NCBI GenBank assembly: GCA_036867785.1
Contig: CP145420.1
Span: 682,001-746,000, forward strand
Source of the DNA: Plasmodiophora brassicae
Lineage: Eukaryota; Endomyxa: Phytomyxea; Phytomyxea; Plasmodiophorida
Length of the DNA: 64,000 nucleotides
Direction: 5' to 3'
Shown: positions 32,712 to 43,681 of the stretch, piece after piece
Position numbering within the stretch: the first letter of the stretch is position 1
Layout: the number at the start of each line of letters is the position of its first letter
Translations under genes and position numbers: made by a program
Notes under the pieces: model-generated
Seen by the model: the letters and a program-made list of their open reading frames with translations, nothing else
What the model was told of the DNA's origin: nothing
Databases searched by the model: none

Positions 32712-33491
32712 ATGCTGGCTGGACGGATTGTGTCCAGACGTCGCCCGTTCTGCTCACTGGTGCGATTGAACAAGGCGCTGGCCTCGAAAGGGATCTGCTC
32801 GCGTCGTGAAGCCGACGACTATATTCGGTCCGGGAAGGTGCGCGTCGACGGCGTCGTTGTCGATCAGCTGGGCAGCAAGGTCCGGCCCGCGCAGCGGATC
32901 GACCTCGACCAAGGAGAGGTGAACGCGAGGCGCGACCTCGTTACTGTCCTGTTCCACAAACCTGTTGGTATCGTCAGCAGTCAAGCGGAACCGGGCGAAC
33001 GCCCTGCTCGAAGCTGTAAGCGCCGCTTTGAATCCCATAACAGCTTGCTGACCGTAGACCATCTCGCAGTCATCGAGTTGGATGCTGAACTGGCCGTCTG
33101 CGGCCGCCTGGATAAGATGTCGCATGGACTGCTGGTGATGACTGAGGATGGCGCTTTGGCACGACGGCTGATCGGCGGCAGAGACCTGATCGAGAAGGAG
33201 TACAACGTCGAATACGAAGGCGACGAACTCAATCACTTGCAGCTGGACCTGTTGCGCAACGGTTCCATGATTATCGAAGGCGTCCAGATCCGACGTTGCG
33301 TTGTGGATGTCGTTGGCGATCATCGCCTGCAGATGATCCTCGTCGAGGGACGCAACCAGCAGATTCGTCGCATGTTGCGCATCGTCGGTGCCCATGTCAC
33401 AAGCCTCTGCCGTACTAGGATCGGCAACGTTCACCTTGGCGACCTCCAGCCTGGCCAGTGGCGCTTGATGCAACCTGGTGACGTCTTCTAA
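32712..33491 (+). CDS. RNA pseudouridine synthase, RsuA/RluB/RluF family
   Basis: Intronless, 259 aa. It converts uridine to pseudouridine in structured RNA. An S4 RNA-binding domain (LNKALASKGICSRREADDYI) at about 17-60 precedes the catalytic domain; catalytic Asp134 lies in GRLDKMSHGLL, and the C-terminal motif is VEGRNQQIRRMLR. These are the hallmarks of the RsuA branch, mostly bacterial enzymes acting on rRNA, so an organellar origin is likely. The ATG at 32712 starts a basic stretch (MLAGRIVSRRRPFCS) resembling a mitochondrial or plastid presequence and leaves the S4 domain complete. Converges with ribosomal protein uL13; about 100 bp between stops. Confidence 0.92.
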   Translation: MLAGRIVSRRRPFCSLVRLNKALASKGICSRREADDYIRSGKVRVDGVVVDQLGSKVRPAQRIDLDQGEVNARRDLVTVLFHKPVGIVSSQAEPGERPARSCKRRFESHNSLLTVDHLAVIELDAELAVCGRLDKMSHGLLVMTEDGALARRLIGGRDLIEKEYNVEYEGDELNHLQLDLLRNGSMIIEGVQIRRCVVDVVGDHRLQMILVEGRNQQIRRMLRIVGAHVTSLCRTRIGNVHLGDLQPGQWRLMQPGDVF

Positions 33492-33594
33492 TAGCAAATT
33501 AAGTTAACACGGCTTTCAGCAACGCTTAACGGGATATGGGTTACGACGCTGGGAATGCTGTATTCGATACGGCGGCGCGATGAATGCAGGTAGT

Positions 33595-34197
33595 CTAGAA
33601 TCCGGCAGAGTGCAACGAGGCAGCCAGCTGGGGGTTGGCCTGCTCCACGTTGCGGACGGCGGTCTTCTTGATGTCCTCCAATCGCCTGCGCTTCTCCAGC
33701 CACGCCTCGTTGCGCGCCTTGCGCTTGTCCTCGAGCTTCGCGATAATGCCGCGGTACTTCCAGCCGACGTCGTTGCTCAGGTCGCCGAGCACGGACCACT
33801 TACGTCCAGGCTGCAGGCGGAGCATACGAAGGGCATCAGGAACGACCTGACGCTTGACCTTCTGGTACGCCGGAGGCACACCTTCGAAGGTCTGCAGGCG
33901 CGCAAGCGCCTCCTGGCCACGCTTCGTCTTGTACGGCACCATGCCGCGAATAACACGCGCCAGAATCTTCGACGGGGCGCGCTCATGGAACGGGCCACGC
34001 TTCGGGTTGGTGTTGTGGCGTTTGCGCAGGAACGCCCAGTACTTGGTCTTGTTGCGGAACAGCGACCCGCTCATCTCGATGAGCTCCGTCCGCACAACAA
34101 CGACACGCTGCCCATTCAGGAGCTCCTTGGCGAGGACGGACGCCAGGCGACCGAGCAGATGACCGCGGCCATCGACAACAACCGTCTTCTCAAACAT
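33595..34197 (-). CDS. RPL13A: 60S ribosomal protein L13a (uL13)
   Basis: Intronless, 200 aa, usual length for eukaryotic uL13. Family blocks are VVVDGRGHLLGRLASVLAKE at the N-terminus, RGPFHERAPSKILARVIRGM in the middle, then VPYKTKRG and the eukaryote-specific C-terminal helix (DKRKARNEAWLEKRR). It sits on the large-subunit surface near the exit tunnel. The ATG at 34197 is immediately before the conserved start. Divergent from the TPPP gene (34489) across 291 bp, which must hold both promoters; no TATA-like element is obvious. Absence of introns contrasts with most neighbours. Confidence 0.97.
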   Translation of the reverse strand: MFEKTVVVDGRGHLLGRLASVLAKELLNGQRVVVVRTELIEMSGSLFRNKTKYWAFLRKRHNTNPKRGPFHERAPSKILARVIRGMVPYKTKRGQEALARLQTFEGVPPAYQKVKRQVVPDALRMLRLQPGRKWSVLGDLSNDVGWKYRGIIAKLEDKRKARNEAWLEKRRRLEDIKKTAVRNVEQANPQLAASLHSAGF

Positions 34198-34488
34198 GGT
34201 TTCCCGAAGTCAACCCGCTGCCTGCGTTGTTCTTCACGGACTCCGCCCACGGACTTCGCTACATCGCAATATATGGCCGTGCCCTAATCCTCTATCCCAG
34301 CCTCGAAGCGAGTTTCCAGTCCTTACCCAGGACGATCTTGGGAACCTATCATAGCTTCACTTGCTAACAACGGGGTATTGATTCATGCGACGGTCCCAGT
34401 CGTACCGCCTTAGTGAGGGCACGCGTCCTCTGCAGCGTCACTCGTTTGATTGGGGCAGGCCCTTGGCGTTGCGCGTTCTGGGGTGCAA

Positions 34489-35126
34489 ATGGTTGTGACC
34501 GGACCACCACCACCTAAACCAAAGGGTCCCCCGCCAGATAAAGATGTCGTCCTGGCGCGGATGATGGACCCCTCGCTGTTCACCGGGTCCCACAAGCACC
34601 GCTTCGATGAGAACGGGTACGCCAAGATCAATATCGGCATCGTCTGGCCGCTAGCGATAACGATTAACGTTTGGCACAATGTAGAAAAGGCAAGGGTATA
34701 TCAGACCGGCAACGCGTGGGCATGGTACCGTCCATGTTCCTGACTGGGGGAGCAGACCCGGACGTGGCGCAGAAAGAGCTTCACCAGAAGAGTAGTAGTG
34801 CCAAGAATGACGAAACTCTGAAGCGACTGACAGACCCGAAGCTGTACACGTCGACTCATAAGCACCGGTTTGATAAGAACGGGTAAGCATCGCAGGCGGA
34901 AACTGCCAGTAGAGTACTCAGACAGCGGGGTTTGTTTGGTAGGAACGGATTGGGCCTCGCTGGGAGGGACCGCATCATCAAGGGGCTGGGCACTTGGCCG
35001 ACAGTGCCATATCTTGGGGGGCCAATTATGGACATTATTCAGGTAATGAGGACACCACCTCCAGAGAGAGTCTACCCGAAGGCCAGCAAGGCATTCAAAC
35101 CGAAAGCAAAGTCCAAAGATATATGA
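34489..35126 (+). CDS. TPPP/p25-alpha motif protein with duplicated motif
   Basis: Exons 34489..34616, 34685..34882 and 34922..35126 (176 aa); the introns are 68 and only 39 nt. The C-terminal p25-alpha motif occurs twice: LFTGSHKHRFDENG spliced to KGKGISDRQ, and LYTSTHKHRFDKNG spliced to a following GLGLAGRDR. In both cases the intron falls at the same codon (phase 2, after the first two bases of Gly), so the motif and its intron were duplicated together. p25-alpha proteins bind and bundle microtubules and are linked to cilia. The EF-hand-like core domain of human TPPP is absent. The Pro-rich start (TGPPPPKPKGPPPDK) is unusual. Confidence 0.83.
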
Positions 35127-35412
35127 AGCCTCAATGCAGTCTCATCCCATCTGTCGATGCCGGTTTGCCCAATTGGTGCCCAATGCGATATTCGGACTTC
35201 AGCTACGCTGCTGTCAAGTGTCATTCATTATTGTTCTCCTTGAGAGTACTGTACTTCTTCTGTCTGGAGCCAGTCTGCTGAGAGCTGATCCGAAAATAGC
35301 AAATGAGGATGCTCCGAAATAGCCCGTTGGCCAGTACGAGGTTCGAGTGTATGACCAGCTGGCAGATTGGCGGGCGGCGACAGCAGGCAACCCGAGGCAG
35401 TCGGTCAAACTG

Positions 35413-36491
35413 ATGACGGTGTCGTCGATGCGATACCTGTTGGTGTTGCTTTATATTGTTACCGTGGCGGACCCTGTGCACGGAGGACTATGGGGACGCA
35501 ATAAGGGTGACGATGGAAGACGAGCCGATGGTTTGAGGTAGGTTGGAACGCCATAGCCTTGCCTCCGTTTTGACGCTCACCTCATTATGTATTTGCTTCT
35601 AGGGAAAGGACTCGAGGATTTTGGCCCGTTACGCGATGGTTTACCCGGACCTCCAAACCGGATGTCGAACGGCGCCTAGGTGGTTCAGCACCTATTGATC
35701 GCGAAAAGCCTAATTATCGAATTCCTGACACCAATGGACGGCAAACTGAACTGTTAACGCATCGTCCCGTTCAAGAGACGCATCGGAACTTGGATACACA
35801 AAGAAGCCGAAGCAGCGATGCTTCCCTCAAGCAACGCTCCCCTAATGAGAGCATAGCAAAGTCCGCCTCACAAGCGTCACCGCCATCAGTGCCTGGTAGT
35901 GGTACTGCGATGAATGACCTGTCTTCAACGTCGTCTACTGCAAGCGTGAGTACGTCGATGACACCGCCTGCAACGGGTTCGTCGTTACCGGCATCTGGAA
36001 ACGGGTTGTCTACTCGCACCGCACATGAGGAATCGTTGTCGCCGCGATGGATAGCGTTATCGGTCGTGATGTCGCTACTGACTGTTGCTGTAGCGATTCG
36101 GAGCCTGAAGAAGCGACCTGCCTCTCCTGCATCGCCGCCTCAAAGACATCTGTTGTCATCTCGTCATCGGATTGCAGCATCGACTACGCAGAAGGTCGCT
36201 GTCATGACCGCTCTTGTCGGGTCCGCGGCCATGCTCGCAGCGACCTCTGTACTGAGGCGCAGGCAGTCAGGTTCTGCTGTACCGTTGCCAGCGCCTATGA
36301 CACAAGCGAACAATAACGACATTGGCTTCCTGGACCGGTATCCGACATGGGTCCAAGCGACTGTCCTCGGTGTGGCGGCGGTTTTCATCGGGGTCTGCGC
36401 GACATTCATGATACGCCGGCGGGTCCAGACCAGTCGGATTCGTCGGTTTCGAAACAAACAACGTGCTCGTATTGAACAGCTCTTTCAATGA
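35413..36491 (+). CDS. Three-helix membrane glycoprotein family, member A
   Basis: Exons 35413..35537 and 35603..36491 (337 aa; GTAGGT donor, 65-nt intron). The signal peptide is MRYLLVLLYIVTVADPVHGG (ATG 35428; ATG 35413 adds five residues). A Ser/Thr-rich ectodomain of about 150 residues looks mucin-like. Helices are at about 187-206 (IALSVVMSLLTVAVAI), 239-260 (AVMTALVGSAAMLAATSV) and 290-312 (ATVLGVAAVFIGVCATFMI), with a short basic tail ending RARIEQLF. It shares plan and tail with genes at 37015 and 40817 but is the most diverged. Not recognised as any known family; surface location is inferred from the signal peptide. Confidence 0.6.
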
Positions 36492-37014
36492 ACTGATTTC
36501 TAATTCTATTCTCCATCATTTGAGTCGACTTTCAACTTGATCAGTTATCAGTTAAACAGTTGTCCGGCCGTCAGGATGGCAGATGCCATTGCCCACCTGT
36601 TCACGACACAATATGGTCGCACGGTGTATGGATCGCAAGCCTTGCGTACAGGTCCAGATTGTCGTCAGCGCCCTGTGCGTGCGCTCGATCTGATGACAAC
36701 GGACACAGCCAGTGGCGCCCCATCGTGGACGGAGGAAGACCGTGCGCGGAATATTCCCTGCAGAACCTGGTTGGTAGTTACACGGTCCGGGGAGAACTCT
36801 GCAGCCGCGTGCAGCGCGCTCGTGACTGCGCAGTTCCACAGTCACCGGGGCGCGGTCCGCAGAGCAGGCCGTTGGCCCGATTTAGATGCAGGACTGCAGC
36901 CGGGGGAGACGACGAGGACGCCCCATTACGCAATCGGGCGTCGCCAGTGCGAACCGCCCGTTACTGCCTGTCACGACCTGCCGCCGACGTCGCCACCTAG
37001 GACCCGATACGCCC
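36492..37014. other. Intergenic stretch between family members A and B
   Basis: About 520 bp with several overlapping open frames (for example from 36576 on the plus strand) that show no family match or consistent codon bias. It probably holds the promoter of member B. Confidence 0.4.
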
Positions 37015-38439
37015 ATGCGGGCCCATACCGCAATCTTGTACCTCGCGTGGGTCGTTGTCAGCGTGCTGGCTGTTGCTCGGGCAGGTTTCGGTTTCCCTGC
37101 CCGGAAGAATCGACCAAAGTTCGTATGCCGGTCTTTGCGTTGCGCTGTGGCCAGGCTGACGCGTTCGCTAGCCTGGAAGCGTTTCTGTCATCGAAAGTTT
37201 CCTCGGATCTGTGGGTGGCCTAATTATTGAGTTCCGCTGGCTGCTGCCCTTGTTGATCCTGTCCCGCAGGGGTGCCAAACTGAATTTCTTGTTGCAGAAA
37301 CCTAATGATGACACCGTGTTCGCAGAGTAACAATTGCTGTTTATACGCCGGATCGGCGCATGCACCGCCACTGAATGCTGTCTCATAGTGTTCGGGACGA
37401 CGAAAAGCCGTATCTGCTCGCCTGCCAGAAGCTGGTGGAACAACGCAACAGGGGTAAATTGTGGCACAATTCCAAGTCAAACAGGCAGGACAAGCCAGAG
37501 GCAGTCGCGGTTACTGCTATGGCGGGCGTCCTAGGAATTGCCGACAAGCGGAAGATACCGAGCGGGACGGTTAAGAAGTTTCTGAAGGAGGGGAAGTACA
37601 ATGACCTTATCGCGGTCTACGCAGCCCTTCACAAGCTAGGTTGCCCACCCATCGCTGTGCCAAACATCATTCATGGCGAAAATTCGAATTCGCCATTCGC
37701 TGCTGGCTCTGGTTTCGGCGTGAACGTATCCAACTTGACGGCATCCGACGTCGTGAACCTGACCATATCAAACTTCAGCGACAATGCCTTGAACGTCACC
37801 GTGAACGCGATCGGAATCTCAACGAAGGCGCCCATTTTGCAAGATAACCTACCCAGCGATGGCACGAACACGTGCTACGGCCCAGAGAGCGACTGTTCGA
37901 AAGAGACGGCAGCACTCTCCAAGGATCCGGACCTGGAGCTGGATGACCATGATCCGAACGCCAACGGGACATCCTCATCGACAATGGTGGGGATCGCTGG
38001 AGGGGCTGGCGTCGTCCTCGCTACTGGCTTCGTATGGAAACTCCTCTCAAGGAATCCCGTGCCTGCGCCTCTTCCTGATTCCCGGGGGCCCATCTTCGAA
38101 TCGCGGTCTGCCAAGCTTGCATTGGGCTACGCCCTGGTAGCTGGTGCTGCCGCGGTGATCGGCCGGTCGTCACGAATGGCGAGGGCTCAGTCGAGAGCAC
38201 ACGTCATACAACTCCCTGAATCCGATGCGAATGATGATGAGGACCTGCTGACAGCGCTTCGGATCCCGATGTGGGTCTGGTCTGTTGCCGCTGGCGTTGC
38301 CCTGCTGCTCGGCGTCGTCATCTCCTTGGTGATCCGTTGGCGCGTTCGCCGAGCCGCCTTGCGGCGTTATCAGAGAGACCAAGTCGACCGACTCGATGCC
38401 CTCTCCAACAAGAACACGTACCTGAACCTCATTCAGTAA
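37015..38439 (+). CDS. Three-helix membrane glycoprotein family, member B
   Basis: Proposed exons 37015..37118, 37270..37326 and 37389..38439 (403 aa). The signal peptide is MRAHTAILYLAWVVVSVLAV. The 151-nt first intron is long for this genome and the least certain junction; the second junction is supported by alignment with member C (EKPYLLACQKL against ERPFLQACHEL at the same splice phase). The ectodomain has at least five N-glycosylation sites (NVS, NLT, NLT, NFS, NVT). Helices lie near 252-274, 297-315 and 345-368; between the first two is PLPDSRGPIFESRSAKLALG, and the cytoplasmic tail contains RWRVRRAALRRYQRDQ. No known domain recognised. Confidence 0.6.
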
Positions 38440-38884
38440 ACAGTCGCCTGGTACCGATAGCCACGAGGTCGCTCGCGGTATTGGTTCTTGTTGTAACGAA
38501 CCTTGCGGGTCCGCGCGGCTCCACCTATCTTAGTTCTCAGGTACGTCATCTTGGTGTACCGCTTTTCTCGCTGTGCTCTTCAGCACTGCTGCTATTCAAT
38601 TGCCTCTTTATGTTCGTCGGAAAAGTGCTCGTAGCTATCGCGCTCTTGGGTTCCGACACCCGGGGAAATGCCCTGCTCCCGGTGTGGGGCGCAAGGTACC
38701 CGCGTCCGGGGACTGATCGAACAGTCCTGTTCAGAGTCTTCAGACCACAAAATCGCGGTGTGGTTCAGAGTCAGACACGGGTCGGGTGGGAGGGACACAT
38801 CGGACACGATCTGTTTTTTCTGTGCAGTGTGGCCGCGGCCATTCGCGATCGCGCGACGAGGTTGCGTGACCCGTCGCGACGATC
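38440..38884. other. Intergenic stretch, nothing recognised
   Basis: About 445 bp before V-ATPase subunit d; no supported frame, repeat or RNA gene. Confidence 0.4.
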
Positions 38885-40368
38885 ATGTCGGAGCAACGCG
38901 ACGAGAGCCTCGATTTCTATCAGGAAGAGTCATACGTACGGTCGTATCGGTCTCCAGGGTCCCTGCTGACGTTCAACATCGCCCATGGGTACGATGCTCG
39001 TCGGCTGGGTCGCGTCCCGTGCTCTGAGCGCGTCGTTCGTAGATATCTCGAGGGCGTGTTCCGCGGGTTCCGATCCGGGTTCCTGACCGTATCCCATTAC
39101 CGACAGTTATGCCAGTGCGAGACGCTGGATGATGTCAAGCTGACGTTAACGGATACCGATTACGCGGCCGCTCTGCAGGCTCTACAGGCGCCGAAACTGA
39201 CCCCTGAAATGATTGTCGACGTGTGCGGCTCGAAGCTGAATCAGGTCTGTTGTATTCGACTGCAACAATGTAACTTATCATCTCTGGGCGTGTGTTTATA
39301 ATTGTATGGTCAGGAGTTCGACCATATTCGATCCCAAGCCACTGGACCCCTGGCAACGTTCATGGACATGATATCGTTCGAGTTCATGATCGACAACATA
39401 TCGTTCCTGATACTGAGTCTCGTAAAAGGAGGTGCGCCCGATCACCTCCTGTCGAAATGCAACCCAATGGGTCGCTTCCCAAGGATGAAGGCAGGAAGCA
39501 CGCCGTTTACCCCCATCCGATGGTTTCTGATGTTGTCCCCTGGTTAGTCGATTTTGACGTTCGAAAACACCGATGAGGGTCTGCTTGACCTGTATTCGAC
39601 CGTCTTGGTCGACACTCCCGTCGCGCCCTACTTTGAGAAATACTTCGAAGTCGTGTCTCCCATCGGGGCTGATTCCCCACCGCTGCTTCACATGCATCGG
39701 GTGTTCGCCGAGGAAGACATCGATGTCATTAACGATGTTCTCAAAAGGTAATACTGCTTGTGTATCTGCACATGACAACGTCATGATTTGCTGTGCGACA
39801 GGCTGTGGTTGGAAGATTTCTACAATTATGCTCAACAGCTTGGTGGGACGACATGGGAGGTTATGAAGGACCTTCTGGAATTCGAAGCTGATAGGAGAGC
39901 AATTTCAATCATGATTAACTCGTTCGCCACGCCGCTGAATGACCCTCTCCGTCGCCAAGAGAGGGCGTCCATGTTCGCGAGCTTCGGAACGCTGTACCCA
40001 AGCGCAATCGAGAAATTCTCTCAGGTTGGTGACATGTCGCAGCTGGGAGCCGTTTTAGAGGACTACAAGCCCTTCCATCTGCTCTGGCAGAGGGCCCATA
40101 ATGAGGGCAAAGAGTAACAACCGTCGCCTCCTCCCGCTGTTGCGAGCTCGGGTCCAATACCTGTTTCCTTAGGATCGTCGATGTGCTCTACGAGCGGGAA
40201 ATCGAACTGAGTCGCGAAGCGTTCCTCGGGCAATCACATCTAGCGTTCGTGTGGGCGTATGTGAAACTGAAGGAACAGGAGCGCCGGAACCTGTTCTGGA
40301 TCACCGAGTGTATTAACCAGCAACAGAAGGACCCTTCTACAATTAACCGCTGGATCGCCGTATTTTAA
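38885..40368 (+). CDS. V-type ATPase subunit d
   Basis: Central-stalk subunit d of the vacuolar H+-ATPase, joining the V1 rotor to the membrane c-ring. Exons 38885..38988, 39043..39244, 39314..39490, 39548..39649, 39713..39747, 39802..40113, 40173..40368 (about 375 aa). Conserved blocks: FNIAHGYLEGVFRGFRSGFL (formed by splicing), QCETLDDVKLTLTDTDY, ISFEFMIDNISFLI, STVLVDTPVAPYF, LEDFYNYAQQLGGTT, FEADRRAISIMINS and the end KLKEQERRNLFWITECI. The boundary after exon 3 has no GT donor in the right phase; a GC-AG intron (AAG|GCAGGA) is the simplest reading, with a small sequence or assembly error as the alternative. Exon 5 is 35 nt. Confidence 0.93.
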
Positions 40369-40816
40369 CAAACGGTTCAGTCAGTTATCTATCATTGCTC
40401 TCTCTGGCTGGAACAGGTAATGGTGCCGCGGTCAGTTTCAAGAACGTTGCCAAACCAGGCAGCTAGGTAGCTGGTCGACAAGGCCCTCGGTCTCTTGTTC
40501 AGTCAGCAGGGTTACCGAACCAATTCCTGGTTGGTGAGACTCTCTTGAACGTAAACGGTGCGTTGACGCCGACCAGGAATGGTGTAATGGTATGTACATC
40601 CTTGACAAGAACGGCCGCTGTCACCGATGATAAACGGAAGCCACTCTGCATGGAAACGACGGATCCCCTTGTAGACGTTCTTCTTATCGAAGCACCTCAT
40701 CGCGAGCACCGGTAGATAGAACCGTTCGGCAGGCGTCTACAGGTCGTAATGGGGGCGTTGCAATCAGGTGTAGGATGGCATACCGAGCAAATTACACTAG
40801 TTTATCAACAGGAATG
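40369..40816. other. Intergenic stretch, nothing recognised
   Basis: About 450 bp between convergent stops of V-ATPase subunit d and family member C. GC is lower than in the genes. No feature supported. Confidence 0.4.
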
Positions 40817-42215
40817 TTATGGGCATTCGTGGTTAAACAAGTCGTTGAGTCGGGCGGCTTGTCCTTTCTGGTAACGAAGCACAGCGGTACGACGGAGGCG
40901 CCAGCTGAACAATAGAGTAGTGATGATGCCGAGCAGGGCAACAGCGCCAACTGCCATGGACCAGGCCCATATCGGGAACGGCAACGCGTTCTCGTTGCCA
41001 TTCGCACTGGCCGCGCGACGTTCCTTGTCGAGTTTACTCGGTTGCGGCGCGCCAACTCGTGATGATCCGACCATGACGGCAGCGCCTACTAGGGCACCAC
41101 CCAACGCAAACCTGCCGGAGCGTGACTTAAGGATATGCTGACGAGAATCAGGAAACGGCGCAACGGATACAGGCTCCAGATGGAAGCACCTCCAGAGCAG
41201 GCGCGCTGTTAGAAGGCCAGACGACCAGATGATCGTCGCCAGGTTGACTGCCTTTTGTCCAGAAGGGTTTGCCGGTGTAATCTTGTCCTTCTTCTCCAGG
41301 CCACAAACCGAGGCTAGCGCGTACTCGTCCGGACGATTGTTCATCGTGTTGTTGGTCACATTTGTTGCGGCAAGGGATTCGTTAGACGGGAGGCAGCTGA
41401 GAGTCACCGCGATGTCGGACACGTTGGTTGCGGGGTAGGCCTCGCTAGACTGGAGGCTGGGCGCTTTGGGGAGGGATTGGTTCACGATGGTGACACCAGG
41501 AAGGTACTTGACGACGACGGAATCGCTTTCAGGATTGCTATTGCTGGCGTTGGACCTGTTCAGGAGATACATAACAGCGTCAGCATTAACAGGTACGGCA
41601 TCGTCTTCCGGTGCAGGTGTACACTCCTCGCCTGGAGGTTGGATTAGTGCGAACGTCGGCGGCCCGAGCCTGGCTCGACACTTGGGCAACGCGCGAATTT
41701 GGTTGTATACCTCCAGCAGTTGTTTGCTGCCGCCATATACCAGGTAGTCCTGAACCGCCGCATGGCTCTCCGTCGAATTGAGGACGATATCCAATGGACT
41801 GCCAGCAGCCAGCCTTAGGAATCTGAGGACGCCGTTACTCAGCAGCAATTCCCGAATCGCTTGCTCGCGGGGTTCTCCGGGGGTGTTGCCCAGCTGCCAG
41901 TGCCTTAACGCGACTTCACGTTCCTGCCTGAGCTCATGACAGGCCTGCAGGAAAGGCCTCTCGATCTCCGGTGCACTATGTGGAAGCGGTCAGGCACTTC
42001 GTTCAACATGATAGAAGAGCGTACCCATCGATGTGGTTCATCCTGCTGATTGCTGTCAGTAACGGGTTGATTGTCTATTGCGCCGTGCGTCACCTGTGCT
42101 CGAACCTCCTTACTGACCGGGCGTCGTTCGTACGTTGGACCAAGGCTGCGACCATGATCATCGCAGGCACGAGGGGACCGGTCCAAAGGTTACGAGGTAC
42201 AGCATCGAGCATCAT
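40817..42215 (-). CDS. Three-helix membrane glycoprotein family, member C
   Basis: Exons 42215..42114, 42074..42025 and 41975..40817 (436 aa); the first intron is only 39 nt. The N-terminus (GPLVPAMIMVAALVQ core) fits a signal peptide. Residues aligned with member B include ERPFLQACHEL, PFPDSRQHILKSRSGRFALG and PIWAWSMAVGAVALLG, and the tail WRLRRTAVLRYQKGQ. At least seven N-glycosylation sites lie in the ectodomain (NRS, NAS, NQS, NVS, NES, NVT, NNT). Member C is on the opposite strand, separated from B by the unrelated V-ATPase gene, so the family spread by local inverted duplication. No known family recognised. Confidence 0.6.
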
Positions 42216-42913
42216 GCTGCAGCCGCAACGATCGATTACGAACTGGGCCTGTGCGTAACAGGACGCCCGCATTCCGTGCGACTGTGAACGGCAGGTCCTG
42301 TCTCTAAATCGGGTCGCTGCCCCAGTCCCACGGACTGCCCTTGCGGCACCCCCAGGACCGCACCGCATCACCGCGTGCTGGCCAGTGGGCGCTACGCACG
42401 CGCCTGACGCGGTGTCTAGCGACAAGCGCACACTGTTGTAGTACAGGCCCCGTTCTATTTCCCTGCTGGTCGCCAACGGCTCTCATGCGCGCGATCTGAC
42501 TCGACGCTTTCTGATTTCCGAGACTTGCCCCGGGAACGACAGCAGATGCATGGTGGGTGACATCGTGGCGTTGCGTGATCGGCAATCACATTTAAATACT
42601 GCACTGCCATATCCGATCCTACTCGTGCCTTCCGAGGTCTGCGAACCAGCAATCGATCACGTTGTACTTGGGGCATTTCCGCTGTTGCTCGCCGAAGTGC
42701 TGAAGGACGTTCCGCACTGCCGGGTGCATCCAGGCCCGATATTTTATCCGTACTGTAGTATCAACAAGGCGAGGCGACACACGAGGGTGCCCAGGCGACA
42801 CAGGGCCACCGGCACACACCAACCAGCGATCGGGGCAGGCGGCTGTGAGTGATGCGCGACGGAGTCCGGTACGGAGTCCGCAACGGCGGTGTCAGGACGG
42901 TTGCATTGGGAAA
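42216..42913. other. Divergent intergenic region, nothing recognised
   Basis: About 700 bp between the start of member C and the start of RanBP1. Open frames on the minus strand (42304-42585, 42090-42476) lack bias or homology. It should contain both promoters. Confidence 0.4.
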
Positions 42914-43569
42914 ATGGCCGACGTCGACGACTCGTACGTGCCGCTGGTGACGCTGACCGAGGAGGTCGCCGTCGACACGGGCGAACAGAACGAGACCGAA
43001 CTCTACAAGGAGCGCGCTAAGCTCTACAGATTCAGCAAGGAGCTCAACATTTGGAATGAGCGCGGCACTGGTGACGCGCGGCTTCTGCAGGTCGGCCGAC
43101 AGCCTGTTCGCTGGCCACAACCGCTTTCTAAGTGCCAATGCAGGCCAAAGCTGGCGATAAGGTCATCCGATTCGTGATGCGCCAGGAGAAGACGCTGAAA
43201 GTCGTTGCGAACCACGTCGTCCCGCCTGACGTCAAACTCGAATCGAACCTGGGCAGTGACCGATCATGGGTATGGGTCAGCAAGGATTTCTCCGACCCGG
43301 ACGACACGAACGCGTACACGTTCGCCATCAAGTTCCGGACGGTCGAGGCCGCCGAGGAGTTCAAGTCGAAGTTCGAATCCGCGCAGGAGAACAACAAGAA
43401 GGTGGTGGACGCCGCCAAGCCGTCCAAGGACGGGGACGACGAGCGCGAATCGACCGAGGCGGCCGCGGAAACGCCCGCGGCAAAGCCATCGGCGCCTGAG
43501 GCTGACGAGCCAGCAGCATCGTCCGAGACCCCTGCTGACAAAGAGAAACCCGCTGCGGCGTCGTCTTAA
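42914..43569 (+). CDS. RANBP1: Ran-binding protein 1
   Basis: Exons 42914..43090 and 43144..43569 (53-nt intron, 200 aa). It stimulates Ran GTP hydrolysis with RanGAP and releases Ran from export complexes in the cytoplasm. The Ran-binding domain (about 28-150) shows YKERAKLYRFSKELNIWNER and GTGDARLLQ before the intron, then VIRFVMRQEKTLKVVANH and SDRSWVWVSKDFSD. The C-terminal 50 residues are Glu/Ala/Ser-rich, as in RanBP1 of other protists. ATG 42914 gives the standard short acidic N-terminus. It converges with the large ABCG gene, with 112 bp between stops. Confidence 0.95.
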
Positions 43570-43681
43570 TCGGATGCGCGTCACGATCGTGGCCTGGCCG
43601 CGCACGGTCGCTCTACCTATTACTAAACCGCAACGCCATTGCACACTCCAGGTCGCAGGTCATGTACTGGTGGTTCGCCGC

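Noticed and set aside
36576-37223. 216-codon frame between family members A and B
   Set aside because: No signal peptide, no homology, overlaps the start of member B, and codon bias is weak. Part of it could be an alternative first exon of B.
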